From the NCBI RefSeq assembly GCF_018861755.1, contig NZ_JAHLEF010000026.1, forward strand, positions 1-64,000: a stretch of 64,000 nt of DNA. The letters run 5' to 3'. Positions 8,775-18,674 of this stretch are shown here, piece after piece; within the stretch, counting starts at the first letter, position 1, and the number at the start of each line of letters is the position of its first letter. A program made the position numbers and the translations under genes. The notes under the pieces were generated by a model that was not told where the DNA came from, did no database searches, and worked only from the letters and a program-made list of their open reading frames with translations. This stretch comes from Clostridium sp. CF012 (lineage in GTDB: Bacteria; Bacillota; Clostridia; Clostridiales; Clostridiaceae).

Positions 8775-8994
8775 ATTCCACCTCTTATTATTTATTTAAA
8801 ATGTTGTTCTTAATTATATATTTCTCATATATTATTTAAAACTAAACAGTAATTTAACTTAAAACTTTTAAACACTTTAGCATTTAATTTATTGTCCATA
8901 AACTCTCTTTTAATTTTCCTGTTTTATCCTCCTTTTCTAAATTCATTATAGCACATTTAGAATAATTTGAATATTCTTTTATTAAATTTAACTA

Positions 8995-9615
8995 CTAATC
9001 TTCTTTTCTATGTTTCTTTTTTACTACTTTTAGCCTGAAAAAATCTTCTCTTTCTTTTTCTTCTAAAACTTCTGTAACAAATTTTACAATTTCCTCAAAT
9101 TTAGGAATTTGAATATTTTGAAGTGCATTGGCTCTCTTTTGAGTTTTCTTAACTTCCATGGCTAATCGGTACACAGCATTCTCTACTTCTGCTAGCTCAT
9201 ATGTTAAATATTTTACATTATTAAATTCTTGCATTGCCTCGTCAATAGAGGCATTTGTTCTGTAAAATCCATACTTTGGTTCTATTTCTTTTCTCTCGAA
9301 AATAATTTTTGGAACTTCTACTCCCATAACACTTTTAAATAAAATCTCATAATCTTTAGCTTCTTCTACAGTCATAGCTATGTCTTGTATATCTGTTATT
9401 CCTGAATTTATATTTGCAGATTGCAGCGCTTTATATGCCTTTGAAAAAGTCATATTTACCTGATTCTGAAGTTCATGTGCCTTAGATACATAAGACATCA
9501 TTTCCCTTATAAGTACATTCCTTTTTTTATCTAATAGTTCAAAGCCTTTTTCAGAAAAATCCAAAGAATTTTTAGCAGCCATTAATGTAGATTTAGTTGG
9601 TGCGAAGGTTTCCAT
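8995..9615 (-). CDS. ntpD: V/A-type ATPase subunit D
   Basis: Central rotor-shaft subunit linking the catalytic head to the membrane ring. 206 residues, the family's usual length, with the N-terminal PTKSTLMAAKNSL motif and long helices at both ends that pair as a coiled coil. The C-terminus is basic. It is the last gene of the operon; its start lies 1 nt after the subunit B stop. It works with subunit F as the rotor stalk. Confidence 0.95.
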   Translation of the reverse strand: METFAPTKSTLMAAKNSLDFSEKGFELLDKKRNVLIREMMSYVSKAHELQNQVNMTFSKAYKALQSANINSGITDIQDIAMTVEEAKDYEILFKSVMGVEVPKIIFERKEIEPKYGFYRTNASIDEAMQEFNNVKYLTYELAEVENAVYRLAMEVKKTQKRANALQNIQIPKFEEIVKFVTEVLEEKEREDFFRLKVVKKKHRKED

Positions 9616-9616
9616 A

Positions 9617-10999
9617 TTACTTCACCACTGCTTTATAATATTTCTCTAAAATTTTAGGTGAAACCCTATCAAGCTCATTACTCGGCAATATACCAAGAAT
9701 CTCCCAAGCTAAATCTAAAGTTTCCGTCATATCCCTATTTTCATCATAGTCCTGTTTTAAAAATCTTTCTTCAAAAGCTCTGCCAAAGTCCATATATACC
9801 TTATCTATTTCTGAAAGCTCATCTTCTCCTATAACTTGTGCTAGGGCTATTACATCTTGTACTCTAGAGTATGCTGCAAATATTTGATTTGATGCATCTC
9901 CATGATCTTCACGAGTAAAACCTTCACCAATACCATCTTTCATAAGTCTAGAAAGTGAGGATAAAATATTCACTGGTGGATATATGTCTCTTTGCTGAAT
10001 TCCTCTACTTAAAACAATTTGACCTTCTGTTATGAACCCTGTAAGGTCTGGCACTGGATGCGTTATATCATCATTAGGCATAGTGAGTATTGGTATTTGA
10101 GTTATACTTCCTTTTTTCCCTTTCATCATACCAGCTCTTTCATATAGTGAAGCTAAATCAGAATATAAATATCCTGGATATCCCTTTCTACTTGGAACTT
10201 CTTCTTTTAAGGAAGATAGTTCTCTTAGTGCTTCACAATAATTAGTCATATCTGTAAGGATTACAAGTACATGCATATCTTCTTCAAAAGCTAAGTATTC
10301 TGCAGCCGTAAGCGCACATCTTGGAGCTATTATCCTCTCAACTATAGGATCATCTGCTAAGTTTGTAAACATAACTACCTTTTCCAGCACTCCCGCTTCT
10401 TCAAAACTTTTCTTAAAGAAGTTAGCATCATCATACTTTATACCCATAGCTCCGAATACTATACAAAATTTTTCATCTACCTCACTAGAAACTTTTGCTT
10501 GCCTTACTATTTGCGCCGCTAGTTCATTATGAGCCATCCCATTTCCAGAGAATATAGGAAGTTTTTGCCCTCTTATTAAGGTAGCAAGGCAGTCTATAGA
10601 GGATATTCCTGTTTGTATATAGTCTCTAGGGTATCTTCTAGCTACTGGGTTCATAGGCCTTCCATTTACATCATATTTTTTTGAAGAGTAGACTTCTCCA
10701 CCATTATCGCGTGGATCGCCTATTCCATTAAATTCTCTACCTAATATATCCTTTGTAATAGCTATTTTAAAGGATTCACCTTTAAAATGCACTGACGTAT
10801 TGTCCACAGACATCCCTGTTGTTGTTTCAAAAACTTGCACTATAGCCTTGTCTTTATAAATTTGAACAACCTTACCTTTTTTTTTATATTTTCCCTCCAC
10901 CAATATATCAACGATTTCATCATAGGCTACATCTTCTACATTAGAAAGTATAATTAAAGGTCCTTGGACTTTATTTAACATTAAATATTCTTTCTTCAT
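9617..10999 (-). CDS. ntpB: V/A-type ATPase subunit B
   Basis: Non-catalytic subunit alternating with subunit A in the A3B3 head. 460 residues, with an N-terminal beta-barrel, then a nucleotide-binding-like fold without a functional P-loop ([14 protein letters not shown] where catalytic subunits have GxxGxGKT), the [21 protein letters not shown] block and a helical C-terminus. AAGGAGG precedes the ATG. It is 50 nt downstream of subunit A. Confidence 0.96.
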   Translation of the reverse strand: MKKEYLMLNKVQGPLIILSNVEDVAYDEIVDILVEGKYKKKGKVVQIYKDKAIVQVFETTTGMSVDNTSVHFKGESFKIAITKDILGREFNGIGDPRDNGGEVYSSKKYDVNGRPMNPVARRYPRDYIQTGISSIDCLATLIRGQKLPIFSGNGMAHNELAAQIVRQAKVSSEVDEKFCIVFGAMGIKYDDANFFKKSFEEAGVLEKVVMFTNLADDPIVERIIAPRCALTAAEYLAFEEDMHVLVILTDMTNYCEALRELSSLKEEVPSRKGYPGYLYSDLASLYERAGMMKGKKGSITQIPILTMPNDDITHPVPDLTGFITEGQIVLSRGIQQRDIYPPVNILSSLSRLMKDGIGEGFTREDHGDASNQIFAAYSRVQDVIALAQVIGEDELSEIDKVYMDFGRAFEERFLKQDYDENRDMTETLDLAWEILGILPSNELDRVSPKILEKYYKAVVK

Positions 11000-11049
11000 A
11001 CTGCTTTATACCTCCTTACTAATCTCCCTAGGTATATATTATTTTCTAC

Positions 11050-12807
11050 CTATCTATATTTTTCAACAAGTCCCTCAAAATAATTTGCGAGTTCTCTTTC
11101 TAAATCATCTATTAGTTCTGGGTTATCATTGGGTACATTGTATTTCATTTTATAAAGCTTTTCCATTAATTCTTTATTCATTATAACGGAAATTGGTATG
11201 GAAGCTTTTACTGCCTTGCCTCCCATATCATAAAAGGATTCTATAGCTTTAAGCATCTTATATTGTTTATCTAAAGGTACAAAAGTGTCTACAGCATTAT
11301 AGGCATTTTGTTGGAGAAATGCGATCTTAAGGCATTTAGCTACCTCTATAATGAGCCTTTGTGCATCCGGAAGCACATCTTCTCCTACAAGTTTAACTAT
11401 CTCTAGAAGCTTATTTTCTTCATATAAAAGCTTAAGCATCTTTGCTCTTAAATCCATTACGTCTTCCGCCACATTTTCCTCATACCAGTCCTTTAAAAGT
11501 GAAGTGTAGCCGCTATAACTAGATAGCCAGTTTATTGCGGGATAATGCCTTGCATAAGCTAGCTTTTTATCAAGACCTAAAAAGGCAGAAACGAATCTTT
11601 TAGTATTTTGAGTAACAGGTTCTGAGAAGTCTCCACCAGCAGGTGAAACTGCACCAATTACAGTAACAGAACCTTCGCTACCATTTAAGTTTTCTACGTA
11701 ACCTGCCCTTTCATAAAACTCTGCAATTCTTGATGGAAGATAAGCTGGATAACCTTCTTCAGCAGGCATCTCTTCAAGTCTTCCTGAGATTTCTCGTAAA
11801 GCTTCTGCCCATCTTGAAGTTGAGTCTGCCATTATAGCAACGTGATATCCCATATCCCTAAAATATTCTGCTATAGTTATGCCTGTATAAATACTTGCTT
11901 CTCTGGCAGCTACCGGCATATTTGATGTATTAGCTATAAGCACCGTCCTATTCATAAGTGGCAGGTTTGTTCTAGGATCTATAAGTTTCGGAAAATCTTC
12001 TAGAACTTCTGTCATTTCGTTTCCTCTTTCTCCGCAACCGATATAAACTATAATATCCGCATCAGACCACTTGGCAAGCTGATGTTGGGTTATAGTCTTT
12101 CCAGTACCAAATCCTCCAGGAATGGCACAAGTACCCCCTTTTGCCAGTGGGAAGAATATGTCTATTATTCTTTGTCCTGTAATAAGAGGTTTAAAAATAG
12201 TCTTTTTATCTTTTACTGGTCTTGGATTTCTTACAGGCCAGTATTGGTAAAGTTTAAGTTCATGAATTTCTTCATCTTGTTTCAATTTAACTACTGTGGT
12301 TTCTATGTTGTAGTTTCCATTTTCACATACCTCTATTACTGTTCCAAAGACCCCTGGCGGAACCATTATTTTATGCATAATAGATTCAGTTTCTTGAACA
12401 CTTGCATATATATAGCCTTCTTTTAATTCATCTCCAAGAGCTACGTTAATATCTACATACCAAAGTTTTTCTTCATCAAGAGAAATTAGACCTATACCCT
12501 CTGGTAAAAAGCCATAAGACATTTCATTTATCTTTTCTAGTGGCCTTTCAATTCCGTCAAATATATTTCCGAGTATTCCTGGTCCCAGTTTAAGAGAAAG
12601 AGGACTTCCGGTAGAAATTACAGGTTCACCTATTTTAAGCCCACTAGTTTCTTCATAAACCTGAATAGTTGCGTAATCTTCTTCCAATATTATGATTTCA
12701 CCTATGAGCTTTTTATAGCCTACCATAACCATTTCTCTCATTTTAAAGCCCTTCATGTGCTCAGCTTTTATAACTGGACCATTTACTCCCATTATATTTC
12801 CTTCCAT
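11050..12807 (-). CDS. ntpA: V/A-type ATPase catalytic subunit A
   Basis: Catalytic subunit that hydrolyses or makes ATP. About 585 residues. It has the Walker A sequence GGFGTGKT, the MADSTSRWAEALREISGRL block, and the extra non-homologous insert near residues 110-200 that separates V/A-type A subunits from F-type beta. The start is placed at 12807 (MEGNIMGVNG), because GGGAGG lies correctly before it; an ATG six codons upstream overlaps that site. Operon partner of all the neighbouring ntp genes. Confidence 0.96.
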   Translation of the reverse strand: MEGNIMGVNGPVIKAEHMKGFKMREMVMVGYKKLIGEIIILEEDYATIQVYEETSGLKIGEPVISTGSPLSLKLGPGILGNIFDGIERPLEKINEMSYGFLPEGIGLISLDEEKLWYVDINVALGDELKEGYIYASVQETESIMHKIMVPPGVFGTVIEVCENGNYNIETTVVKLKQDEEIHELKLYQYWPVRNPRPVKDKKTIFKPLITGQRIIDIFFPLAKGGTCAIPGGFGTGKTITQHQLAKWSDADIIVYIGCGERGNEMTEVLEDFPKLIDPRTNLPLMNRTVLIANTSNMPVAAREASIYTGITIAEYFRDMGYHVAIMADSTSRWAEALREISGRLEEMPAEEGYPAYLPSRIAEFYERAGYVENLNGSEGSVTVIGAVSPAGGDFSEPVTQNTKRFVSAFLGLDKKLAYARHYPAINWLSSYSGYTSLLKDWYEENVAEDVMDLRAKMLKLLYEENKLLEIVKLVGEDVLPDAQRLIIEVAKCLKIAFLQQNAYNAVDTFVPLDKQYKMLKAIESFYDMGGKAVKASIPISVIMNKELMEKLYKMKYNVPNDNPELIDDLERELANYFEGLVEKYR

Positions 12808-12859
12808 GTTTTTCCTCCCATTCATAGTTCAGTGGACAGATGAGAATTCCAGCTGATTC

Positions 12860-13471
12860 TTAAGCTAGCATTTCCATAACTCTAACACCAATTATTTCTT
12901 TACTTTCTTCTAATTTGGAATATAGACTATTATCTATTTTAAATTTACCTTCAATGTCTTTTAGTATTATTCCGCCTATAAAATCTCTTTCTGAAATCTT
13001 TATTTCGGCATCGCGATCATTATACGCCTTGAGTACTTCCTCAATTTCGCTTTGAAATTTTTCATAATCCCTTTTGAGTATTATAATGTAGTATTCTCCA
13101 CTACCTATTTCCTTTAAAGTCTTTTCTAATATACTTAGAAAATAAGGTTTGTATTCCGATAAAGAGGCAAATTCTACTAGCTTTTGCCCTACATTTTCTA
13201 AGGCCTCTTTAATCAGTTTTTCCTTAAGAAATAATATTTCTCTTTGCTTATTAAGTCTTTCTTTTGCCACTATACCATTTGCTTTAATATTAGATTTTTT
13301 TGTCACTTCTCTTTGAAGGTTTCGCCTAAGCACTTCTATCTTTTCTTTTTCTATATTTATTCTTTTTTCAGCCTCTAAGCTGAAGGCTTCTAGCCTTCCT
13401 TCTTTTTCTTCATTTACCTTGTCATATATTATCTTAGAAAACAAACTTATCTTATCTTCGATGGTGGTCAT
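12860..13471 (-). CDS. ntpE: V/A-type ATPase subunit E
   Basis: Peripheral-stalk subunit that holds the head still against the rotor. 203 residues: a long charged coiled-coil N-terminal half, then a globular C-terminal half with the KDIEGKFKIDNSLYSKLE-type ending. The start is set at 13471 (MTTIEDK), because AGGAGG lies 8 nt before it; an upstream ATG would place that site inside the gene. In known enzymes it pairs with the small G/H stalk protein, whose gene opens this operon. Confidence 0.9.
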   Translation of the reverse strand: MTTIEDKISLFSKIIYDKVNEEKEGRLEAFSLEAEKRINIEKEKIEVLRRNLQREVTKKSNIKANGIVAKERLNKQREILFLKEKLIKEALENVGQKLVEFASLSEYKPYFLSILEKTLKEIGSGEYYIIILKRDYEKFQSEIEEVLKAYNDRDAEIKISERDFIGGIILKDIEGKFKIDNSLYSKLEESKEIIGVRVMEMLA

Positions 13472-13502
13472 AACCAAACCTCCTGCAATTCTCATGTTCT
13501 TA

Positions 13503-13811
13503 TTATAACTTAAGCCCTATAGCCTCTTTAACATATCTTAAAATAGCGTCGCTACCCTTATTCCAACCATGCCTGTCTGGAATTTCTACCAAAAGAGGTC
13601 TTTCCTTGGACAACTTTATGAGGCTTACCTCCTCGGGTATTAGCGCCGCAATTTTCTCTGTTATTATTATTATTCCTATTGCCTGATTCTTTTTTAATTC
13701 TTCAATTTTCTTAACTATTTCTTCTTTTTCATGAAGAATAATACCTTCTAGTCCTGCCATTTGCATACCTACAAAGGTATCTACATTATCACTTATTAAA
13801 TAGCTTCTCAT
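13503..13811 (-). CDS. ntpG: V/A-type ATPase subunit F
   Basis: Small rotor-stalk subunit that binds subunit D. 102 residues, the usual size, starting MRSYLISDNVDTFVG and containing an IGIIIITEKIAALIP strand-helix segment and the LVEIPDRHGW motif near the end. It has a good AGGAGA site. It lies between subunits K and E. Naming differs between organisms (NtpG in Enterococcus, F elsewhere). Confidence 0.9.
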   Translation of the reverse strand: MRSYLISDNVDTFVGMQMAGLEGIILHEKEEIVKKIEELKKNQAIGIIIITEKIAALIPEEVSLIKLSKERPLLVEIPDRHGWNKGSDAILRYVKEAIGLKL

Positions 13812-13829
13812 AAGCCTATCTCCTAAAAA

Positions 13830-14255
13830 TTATAATTTTGAAAGTATCATTATAGATATAATAAGTCCATATATAGCAATACCTTCTCCAAGACCAACAA
13901 AGATAAGAGTTTTTCCAAGTATCTTTGGATCTTCAGATACTGCACCTAAGGCTGAAGACCCAACGGCACCTACTGCATAGCCTGCGCCAATAGTTGCAAG
14001 TCCTGTAGAAAGTCCAGCTGCTAAATACCCAAGTCCTGCAGCAGGGTTCACTGCTACCACCTCTGCACCGCGGGCTACGCTTGGAATATTTACTATTAAA
14101 GCCCCCATCATAACTGGTATAAATACACCTAAATTTATTTTAAGCGCTTTTTTAATTTTTTGTTTTCCTAAAAGATCTATCTTACTTTGCTGAACAACTC
14201 CATAAGTAATAGTCGCTATAACAACACAAAATGTTAACATTAATAATATAGTCAT
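13830..14255 (-). CDS. ntpK: V/A-type ATPase membrane ring subunit K
   Basis: Proteolipid forming the ion-carrying rotor ring. 141 residues with four hydrophobic helices in two hairpins, the length of a double-hairpin subunit. The last hairpin has GLGEGIAIYG with the ion-binding glutamate at residue 124; the first hairpin has no matching carboxylate. I do not see the glutamine-rich sodium site of Enterococcus NtpK, so proton coupling is possible, but this is inference. The start is set at 14255 because GGAGGA lies just upstream. Confidence 0.93.
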   Translation of the reverse strand: MTILLMLTFCVVIATITYGVVQQSKIDLLGKQKIKKALKINLGVFIPVMMGALIVNIPSVARGAEVVAVNPAAGLGYLAAGLSTGLATIGAGYAVGAVGSSALGAVSEDPKILGKTLIFVGLGEGIAIYGLIISIMILSKL

Positions 14256-14335
14256 ATTCGTTATTCCTCCTTCTAATATCAAGTATACTAACTTGATAAT
14301 TGTTTAAATTTAACATAAATATTTTTTTATACGTG

Positions 14336-16303
14336 CTACTTAAATTCAACCTTTACAGGTTCGAAGCTAACTCCGCCACCTTCATAATACTTACTGAATA
14401 ATTCATAATATTCAAGTCTTAACCCTTGTATAAATACTATGAGGCCTTCAAGGCATATAATCACTACATTTCCAAGTATCAGTATTAGTACCGAAGCAAA
14501 TCCATTTTTAGTCATAGAAGCCATAGCAGAAAATGCAACAAACAAGCCAACGTGATTTAAGGCAAAAGCACCTACCCTTATAAATGACAGAGTATTAGAA
14601 AACATAGATAGTAGCGTTTCTACTACCTCAAAACTTGATTCTATAAAATAATCTTTAGCTCCAGCTTCAAACAATATTTTTTTACCTAAAATAATATTTG
14701 CAAGTGGTTGTTTTAACAATATCAATAATAAAAAGAAAATAAAATATATTATCCAAATAGTTGTTGGTAATAATGGTTTTTTATAAACTAAAGATACTAT
14801 TAATGTTAAAACTCCAATATAAAACAAAAAACCCGCTAGTCCTTCTTTTCCAAAAAGTCCACGTTCTAGGTCTTTCCGCCTTAAACTGTTAGTAATTCCT
14901 AATATAAAACCTAAAATCAAGAAACCGCATCCGAATATTATTGCGGCAATTAATATATCATTAATATGGTCCATAGGTCTAATTAGAAGAGCTGGAATTA
15001 CTGTTTCAGACCCAAATACACTTCCATATAAAAATCCAAATACTATAGAACTTATCCCAATCCTTTCAAAAACTCCGCCTAAATTATTTCTGCCTAGCTT
15101 ATTCTTTAGCAAAAAACCACCTAAAAACAACACTAATCCTTGACCTACATCCCCAAACATAGCACCAAACATTAATGTATAAGTTATTGCCAAAAACATG
15201 GTGGGGTCCATTTCATCATAACTAGGAACACCGTACATTCCGACCATACTCTCAAAAGGCTTGAATAACTTGTTGTTTTTAAGCATTGTTGGTGGAGTTA
15301 TCTCTTTATTAGTTCTTTCATTTGGCTCCTTTTTAATGGTCAATATTCTATCATCAAAACCTGAAAGTAGCTTATTAAAGTTCCCCATAAAATTTTTAGG
15401 TATCCAACCAGAAAGATAAAAAAATTCATTTGTACAAGCCGCACTTTTTTTTATTTCTCCGGACTTTTGCTCTAATTCGTAACTGTTCTGAATATTTTTT
15501 ATAGTTTTATAATTTTCATTTAGGAAATCGTTAAGTTGTTTTTGAACTTCCACCGTAGATTGTTTTGCCTCATTTATTTCCGCACGAACTGTCAATGACA
15601 CGTCTTTCGGGACCCCAGTGTAATGATCAGGTACTAGGATTTTTTCACAATTTGCAGATTTAAAAATTCTTTCCGTCTCTACTACCAAAAGAATTGGAGT
15701 AAATGCTATAAATATAACAAAATCCTTTTCCTTATAGACAGATTTGATCACTGATGGAATATTTTCATAATTGGCTTTTATCTTAAGCATGTTTTGCTCT
15801 GGAACTTTGTATAACCCCATTTGGAAATTTTTCATAGTAGTAATATCTTCCATTGGAAGCGATACATTCTTTAAAAATTCTAATGCCTCATAAGTGTTTT
15901 TAAGATATTGCTCTTTTTCTTTTAAATTCTCTAATTTCGTGTTTAAAACCTCATATTCTCCATAGACTGACCCTAGCTTTTTTTCCATGGTATCAAAATC
16001 AAAAATAATTTCGTAAGCGTACTCAAGGTTTCTACCAAAGGTCTTTTGGGCCTTTTCAAGCTTCTCAATATGTTTTAAACTTATATTATATTCTTTATCA
16101 TATAAGTAAGGTCTTATATAACTTACATCCATTAAAGCCTCCATATTATCCGTGGATGTTTTTAGTACAAAGTCTGACGAGTTTATTTCTTGCAGTGCAC
16201 TTACCGGTTGCATACAGCCTTCTAGTGCTAACATTTTAGTTAATTTATCAAAATCTTTAATGGACCCAACTAAGTTAACCATATGCATTTTTTCTATAGA
16301 CAC
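14336..16303 (-). CDS. ntpI: V/A-type ATPase subunit I (stator a-subunit)
   Basis: Large membrane stator that passes ions to the K ring. 655 residues: a soluble N-terminal half with coiled coils (about 1-330), then seven or eight membrane helices. The FIRVGAFALNHVGLF segment near residue 585 carries the arginine that is essential in this family. The GTG start lies after AGGAGGTG. It is 54 nt upstream of subunit K. Confidence 0.94.
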   Translation of the reverse strand: MSIEKMHMVNLVGSIKDFDKLTKMLALEGCMQPVSALQEINSSDFVLKTSTDNMEALMDVSYIRPYLYDKEYNISLKHIEKLEKAQKTFGRNLEYAYEIIFDFDTMEKKLGSVYGEYEVLNTKLENLKEKEQYLKNTYEALEFLKNVSLPMEDITTMKNFQMGLYKVPEQNMLKIKANYENIPSVIKSVYKEKDFVIFIAFTPILLVVETERIFKSANCEKILVPDHYTGVPKDVSLTVRAEINEAKQSTVEVQKQLNDFLNENYKTIKNIQNSYELEQKSGEIKKSAACTNEFFYLSGWIPKNFMGNFNKLLSGFDDRILTIKKEPNERTNKEITPPTMLKNNKLFKPFESMVGMYGVPSYDEMDPTMFLAITYTLMFGAMFGDVGQGLVLFLGGFLLKNKLGRNNLGGVFERIGISSIVFGFLYGSVFGSETVIPALLIRPMDHINDILIAAIIFGCGFLILGFILGITNSLRRKDLERGLFGKEGLAGFLFYIGVLTLIVSLVYKKPLLPTTIWIIYFIFFLLLILLKQPLANIILGKKILFEAGAKDYFIESSFEVVETLLSMFSNTLSFIRVGAFALNHVGLFVAFSAMASMTKNGFASVLILILGNVVIICLEGLIVFIQGLRLEYYELFSKYYEGGGVSFEPVKVEFK

Positions 16304-16341
16304 AAAATCACCTCCTGCGCTTCTATGTGGTAGTTAACAAT

Positions 16342-17382
16342 TTACAATGTAACAGAAACATAATTAATACCTTCATTTATGGTAATGGAATACCTCTTTT
16401 GTTCTATTATAGATATAATATCTCTTATTTCAATCCTATAAACCATAAGATAACTCATAACCATACTAATATTTGTTTTATTTTCTCTAAGAATTTTTTT
16501 GAAATATTTTTTTTGAAATTCCCGTTCTCGTTTTTCAATGAGCTTAGAATCATCCTTTTCATATATGGACGCATAGGGTGTTTTTTCTAATATACTATTG
16601 AACTCTTCCATATCATTTATATAACAAAGCTTTTTAAGCTTTTCCTTAGAAATCTTATACCCATTATATATAGTATAGTTAAACAGTTCCTCCGGAGGTA
16701 TCTTGTAAAAAGTCTTCCCCCTATATATCCAACTTAAATTTAAAAGGTCTGCTTCAAGGCTCATTATACTATACACCACTTCTTTATTCTCCTTGTCTAA
16801 ATGCTTGAGTTCCCGGCGTATGGACGTAAAATAAACAAAGTCAAGTTCAGTTTCAATTCTAAACAAACCTTTTTCACTTGCGATCTCAGCTATATTTTTT
16901 AGGCTCTTATAATATATACTACCTCTTAATCCTTCTACAAGTTCTTCTACATTTTTTAAAGCTAATAAGTAATCATAATTTATTGTATTTAAAGAACTTC
17001 TGGCAATTAGCCTGTTGTCTATTTCATCACGATGTAGGCCTAAATATTTACCTCTTATAATTACTTTTAGATCTTCTATCTCCCATCTTATAAAAAAAAT
17101 CTTTATGAGTTTTCTATATTCACCATCAAAATAATTTATAAATTTACTATAAGTACTTATGTAATACTTATGTAAATTAATCTCTAAATCACCCCGATGA
17201 ATCTTCTCTAAGTTGTACCCTTCTAAAAGTTCACCATAGCTAGTTTCCTCTTTTAATACTTTAAGAGTGCTTTTAAGGTCTTTACAATTTAGTAATTTTG
17301 AGTACTGCTCTGCGCTCAGCATCTTTCCCATCATTGCCTTTACTTTAGTATTTATAGCACTAAACTTAACAACACTTCCCAT
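16342..17382 (-). CDS. ntpC: V/A-type ATPase subunit C (central stalk socket)
   Basis: Funnel-shaped subunit that joins the rotor shaft to the K ring. 346 residues, all-helical, matching the NtpC/AtpC (V0 d) family, with FINYFDGEYRKLIKIFFIRWEIEDLK-type helices in the first third and the DLLNLSWIYRGK motif. I set the start at 17382 (MGSVVKFSAINTKVKAM), with AGGAG eight bases upstream. The preceding gene ends 11 nt before this start. Confidence 0.9.
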   Translation of the reverse strand: MGSVVKFSAINTKVKAMMGKMLSAEQYSKLLNCKDLKSTLKVLKEETSYGELLEGYNLEKIHRGDLEINLHKYYISTYSKFINYFDGEYRKLIKIFFIRWEIEDLKVIIRGKYLGLHRDEIDNRLIARSSLNTINYDYLLALKNVEELVEGLRGSIYYKSLKNIAEIASEKGLFRIETELDFVYFTSIRRELKHLDKENKEVVYSIMSLEADLLNLSWIYRGKTFYKIPPEELFNYTIYNGYKISKEKLKKLCYINDMEEFNSILEKTPYASIYEKDDSKLIEKREREFQKKYFKKILRENKTNISMVMSYLMVYRIEIRDIISIIEQKRYSITINEGINYVSVTL

Positions 17383-17393
17383 ATGTTCCACTC

Positions 17394-17708
17394 CTATAGT
17401 GACTTTATTATTCTATTAAATACTTCCTCTACTATTTGTAATTTATTGATTTGATATTTGGTATTAATATTATTTAATCCTTCTTCCTTTTCACTTATTA
17501 TGTCTTTAGCTCGATTCTCTGCCTCAATTATTTTTTCATTACTTATAGCATTCTTAATATTTTTAGATTCTTCTTGAAAACTACTCCTCATATCTACTAT
17601 TGTTTTTTCAAGTTCATCTTCTTTTTCTTTTAGCAGTTCATCAATGCCCTTTCTATAGCTTTCAGCATCTTTGTCTATGCTCATTATTTTGTTCATTACA
17701 AATTCCAA
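17394..17708 (-). CDS. V/A-type ATPase small peripheral-stalk subunit (G/H-like)
   Basis: First gene of the ATPase operon. About 104 residues, almost entirely charged coiled coil (DELLKEKEDELEKTIVDM), as in the G/H subunits that pair with subunit E in the peripheral stalk. A TTG start at 17708 fits the GGGGGTGG site; an ATG at 17696 and a longer upstream reading are alternatives. Sequence similarity in this family is low, so the call rests mainly on position, size and coiled-coil content. Confidence 0.75.
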   Translation of the reverse strand: MEFVMNKIMSIDKDAESYRKGIDELLKEKEDELEKTIVDMRSSFQEESKNIKNAISNEKIIEAENRAKDIISEKEEGLNNINTKYQINKLQIVEEVFNRIIKSL

Positions 17709-18018
17709 AACACCACCCCCAATATTTTTAAAATAATACATCATTTTGTTTTTTTATTATAATAATGGATAATAAGCATCCCATTCATTATATGCTCTTT
17801 AAATAGTAATGTCGAACCTGTTTTGGGCATTATATAAGCATTTAGCAATGAATTTGATTGTTTTTAGTTCATTTAGCACAATTAGCTAACACTATCTATG
17901 TTTATCTCCAATCCTTATCTATATGACATTGCCCTTCTAAAAGTATATCTTTTTATTACATGAATGATGTAGTATAATTAAATACTATTGCTAATTGAAT
18001 TAATGAAGGAGGCCACTT
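17709..18018. other. Intergenic region between ATPase operon and divergent small gene
   Basis: About 310 bases without a gene. It must hold the ATPase operon promoter on the minus strand and the promoter of the 18019 gene on the plus strand. A TATAAT at 17973-17978, about 40 nt before the plus-strand start, is a fair -10 box, but its -35 match is poor. No hairpin or riboswitch pattern was seen. Confidence 0.4.
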
Positions 18019-18300
18019 ATGAAAGATAATATAAAAGAAATTGAGGATAGCATATTAAACTATCTTTATGAAAATAGGACTGCATCTCCACAAAGTCTAG
18101 CAAAAATAGGACTAGGGATTAATCTAGGCAAGGGTAAAGGCAATATTAGAGTATTTAAAGCTTCTCTTGAATCACTAATGAAAAAGAAATTTATAACAAA
18201 ACAAGCTGTAAGAGGAAATTATAAAATTGAACCTACTGGAATAGAGACTATTGAAGTAATTGCAAATACAGAAGAAAATAAGAATATAGAAGAAAATTAA
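18019..18300 (+). CDS. Small winged-helix-like protein
   Basis: 93 residues with a clear GAAGGAGG site. The first 75 residues look like a small winged helix: helices (EIEDSILNYLYEN and SPQSLAKIGLGI), a basic loop (GKGKGNIR), a recognition-type helix (FKASLESLMKKKFI) and a beta hairpin (VRGNYKIEPTG). The tail is acidic. It could bind DNA, but no close family is recognised. It is monocistronic, with a terminator right after it. Confidence 0.65.
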   Translation: MKDNIKEIEDSILNYLYENRTASPQSLAKIGLGINLGKGKGNIRVFKASLESLMKKKFITKQAVRGNYKIEPTGIETIEVIANTEENKNIEEN

Positions 18301-18302
18301 AG

Positions 18303-18324
18303 AAGAGCTTAAGGCTCTTTTTTG
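18303..18324 (+). terminator. Terminator of the 18019 gene
   Basis: AAGAGC, loop TTAAG, GCTCTT, T-run, directly after the stop codon. Confidence 0.8.
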
Positions 18325-18430
18325 TATATATCCTATTTAAATTTCCTATTATTGATTATTTACCATTCTAATGAATATTATAAGTATATTTATATATATT
18401 TACTAATTATCATTTTATTTCGTTGAAATA

Positions 18431-18470
18431 AAAAACGGCCCAGAATACATAAAATTATGTATCTAGGCCG
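18431..18470 (-). terminator. Terminator of the sel operon
   Basis: A long stem (CGGCC...ATACATAA against TTATGTAT...GGCCG) followed on the minus strand by TTTTTTATTT. It lies 18 nt past the 3' end of tRNA-Sec, so it ends the selD-selA-selB-tRNA-Sec transcript. Confidence 0.85.
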
Positions 18471-18487
18471 CAATATGTCGATTTAAT

Positions 18488-18584
18488 TGGCGGGAATATG
18501 TGTGAATCGAACACACCCATCGTGGTATTAGCACGACAACACAGTTTTGAAGACTGGCAGGCACACCAGCACCTATCTACTCCC
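18488..18584 (-). tRNA. selC: tRNA-Sec (anticodon UCA)
   Basis: About 97 nt, longer than ordinary tRNAs as expected. The anticodon arm is CAGTCTTCAAAACTG with UCA in the loop. It has a long variable arm (GTTGTCGTGC, loop, ACCACGAT-type) and a T arm GTGTG-TTCGATT-CACAC. The encoded 3' end is CCCGCCA and the acceptor starts GGGAGTA. It reads UGA as selenocysteine with SelB. It lies 90 nt downstream of selB in the same direction. Confidence 0.93.
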
Positions 18585-18674
18585 ATGGACAGTGATAAGT
18601 ATAGCATATTTCATTTAAATATTCAATAGTAATATGCATAATTCTGTCGAATAAATTAATATTTAGTTTCTGTT

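Noticed and set aside
8920-8940. AGGAGG on the minus strand with a following 24-codon reading
   Set aside because: The start is about 20 nt away and the product is tiny; no support.
12082-12426. 114-codon plus-strand reading
   Set aside because: Shadow of the V/A-ATPase subunit A gene.
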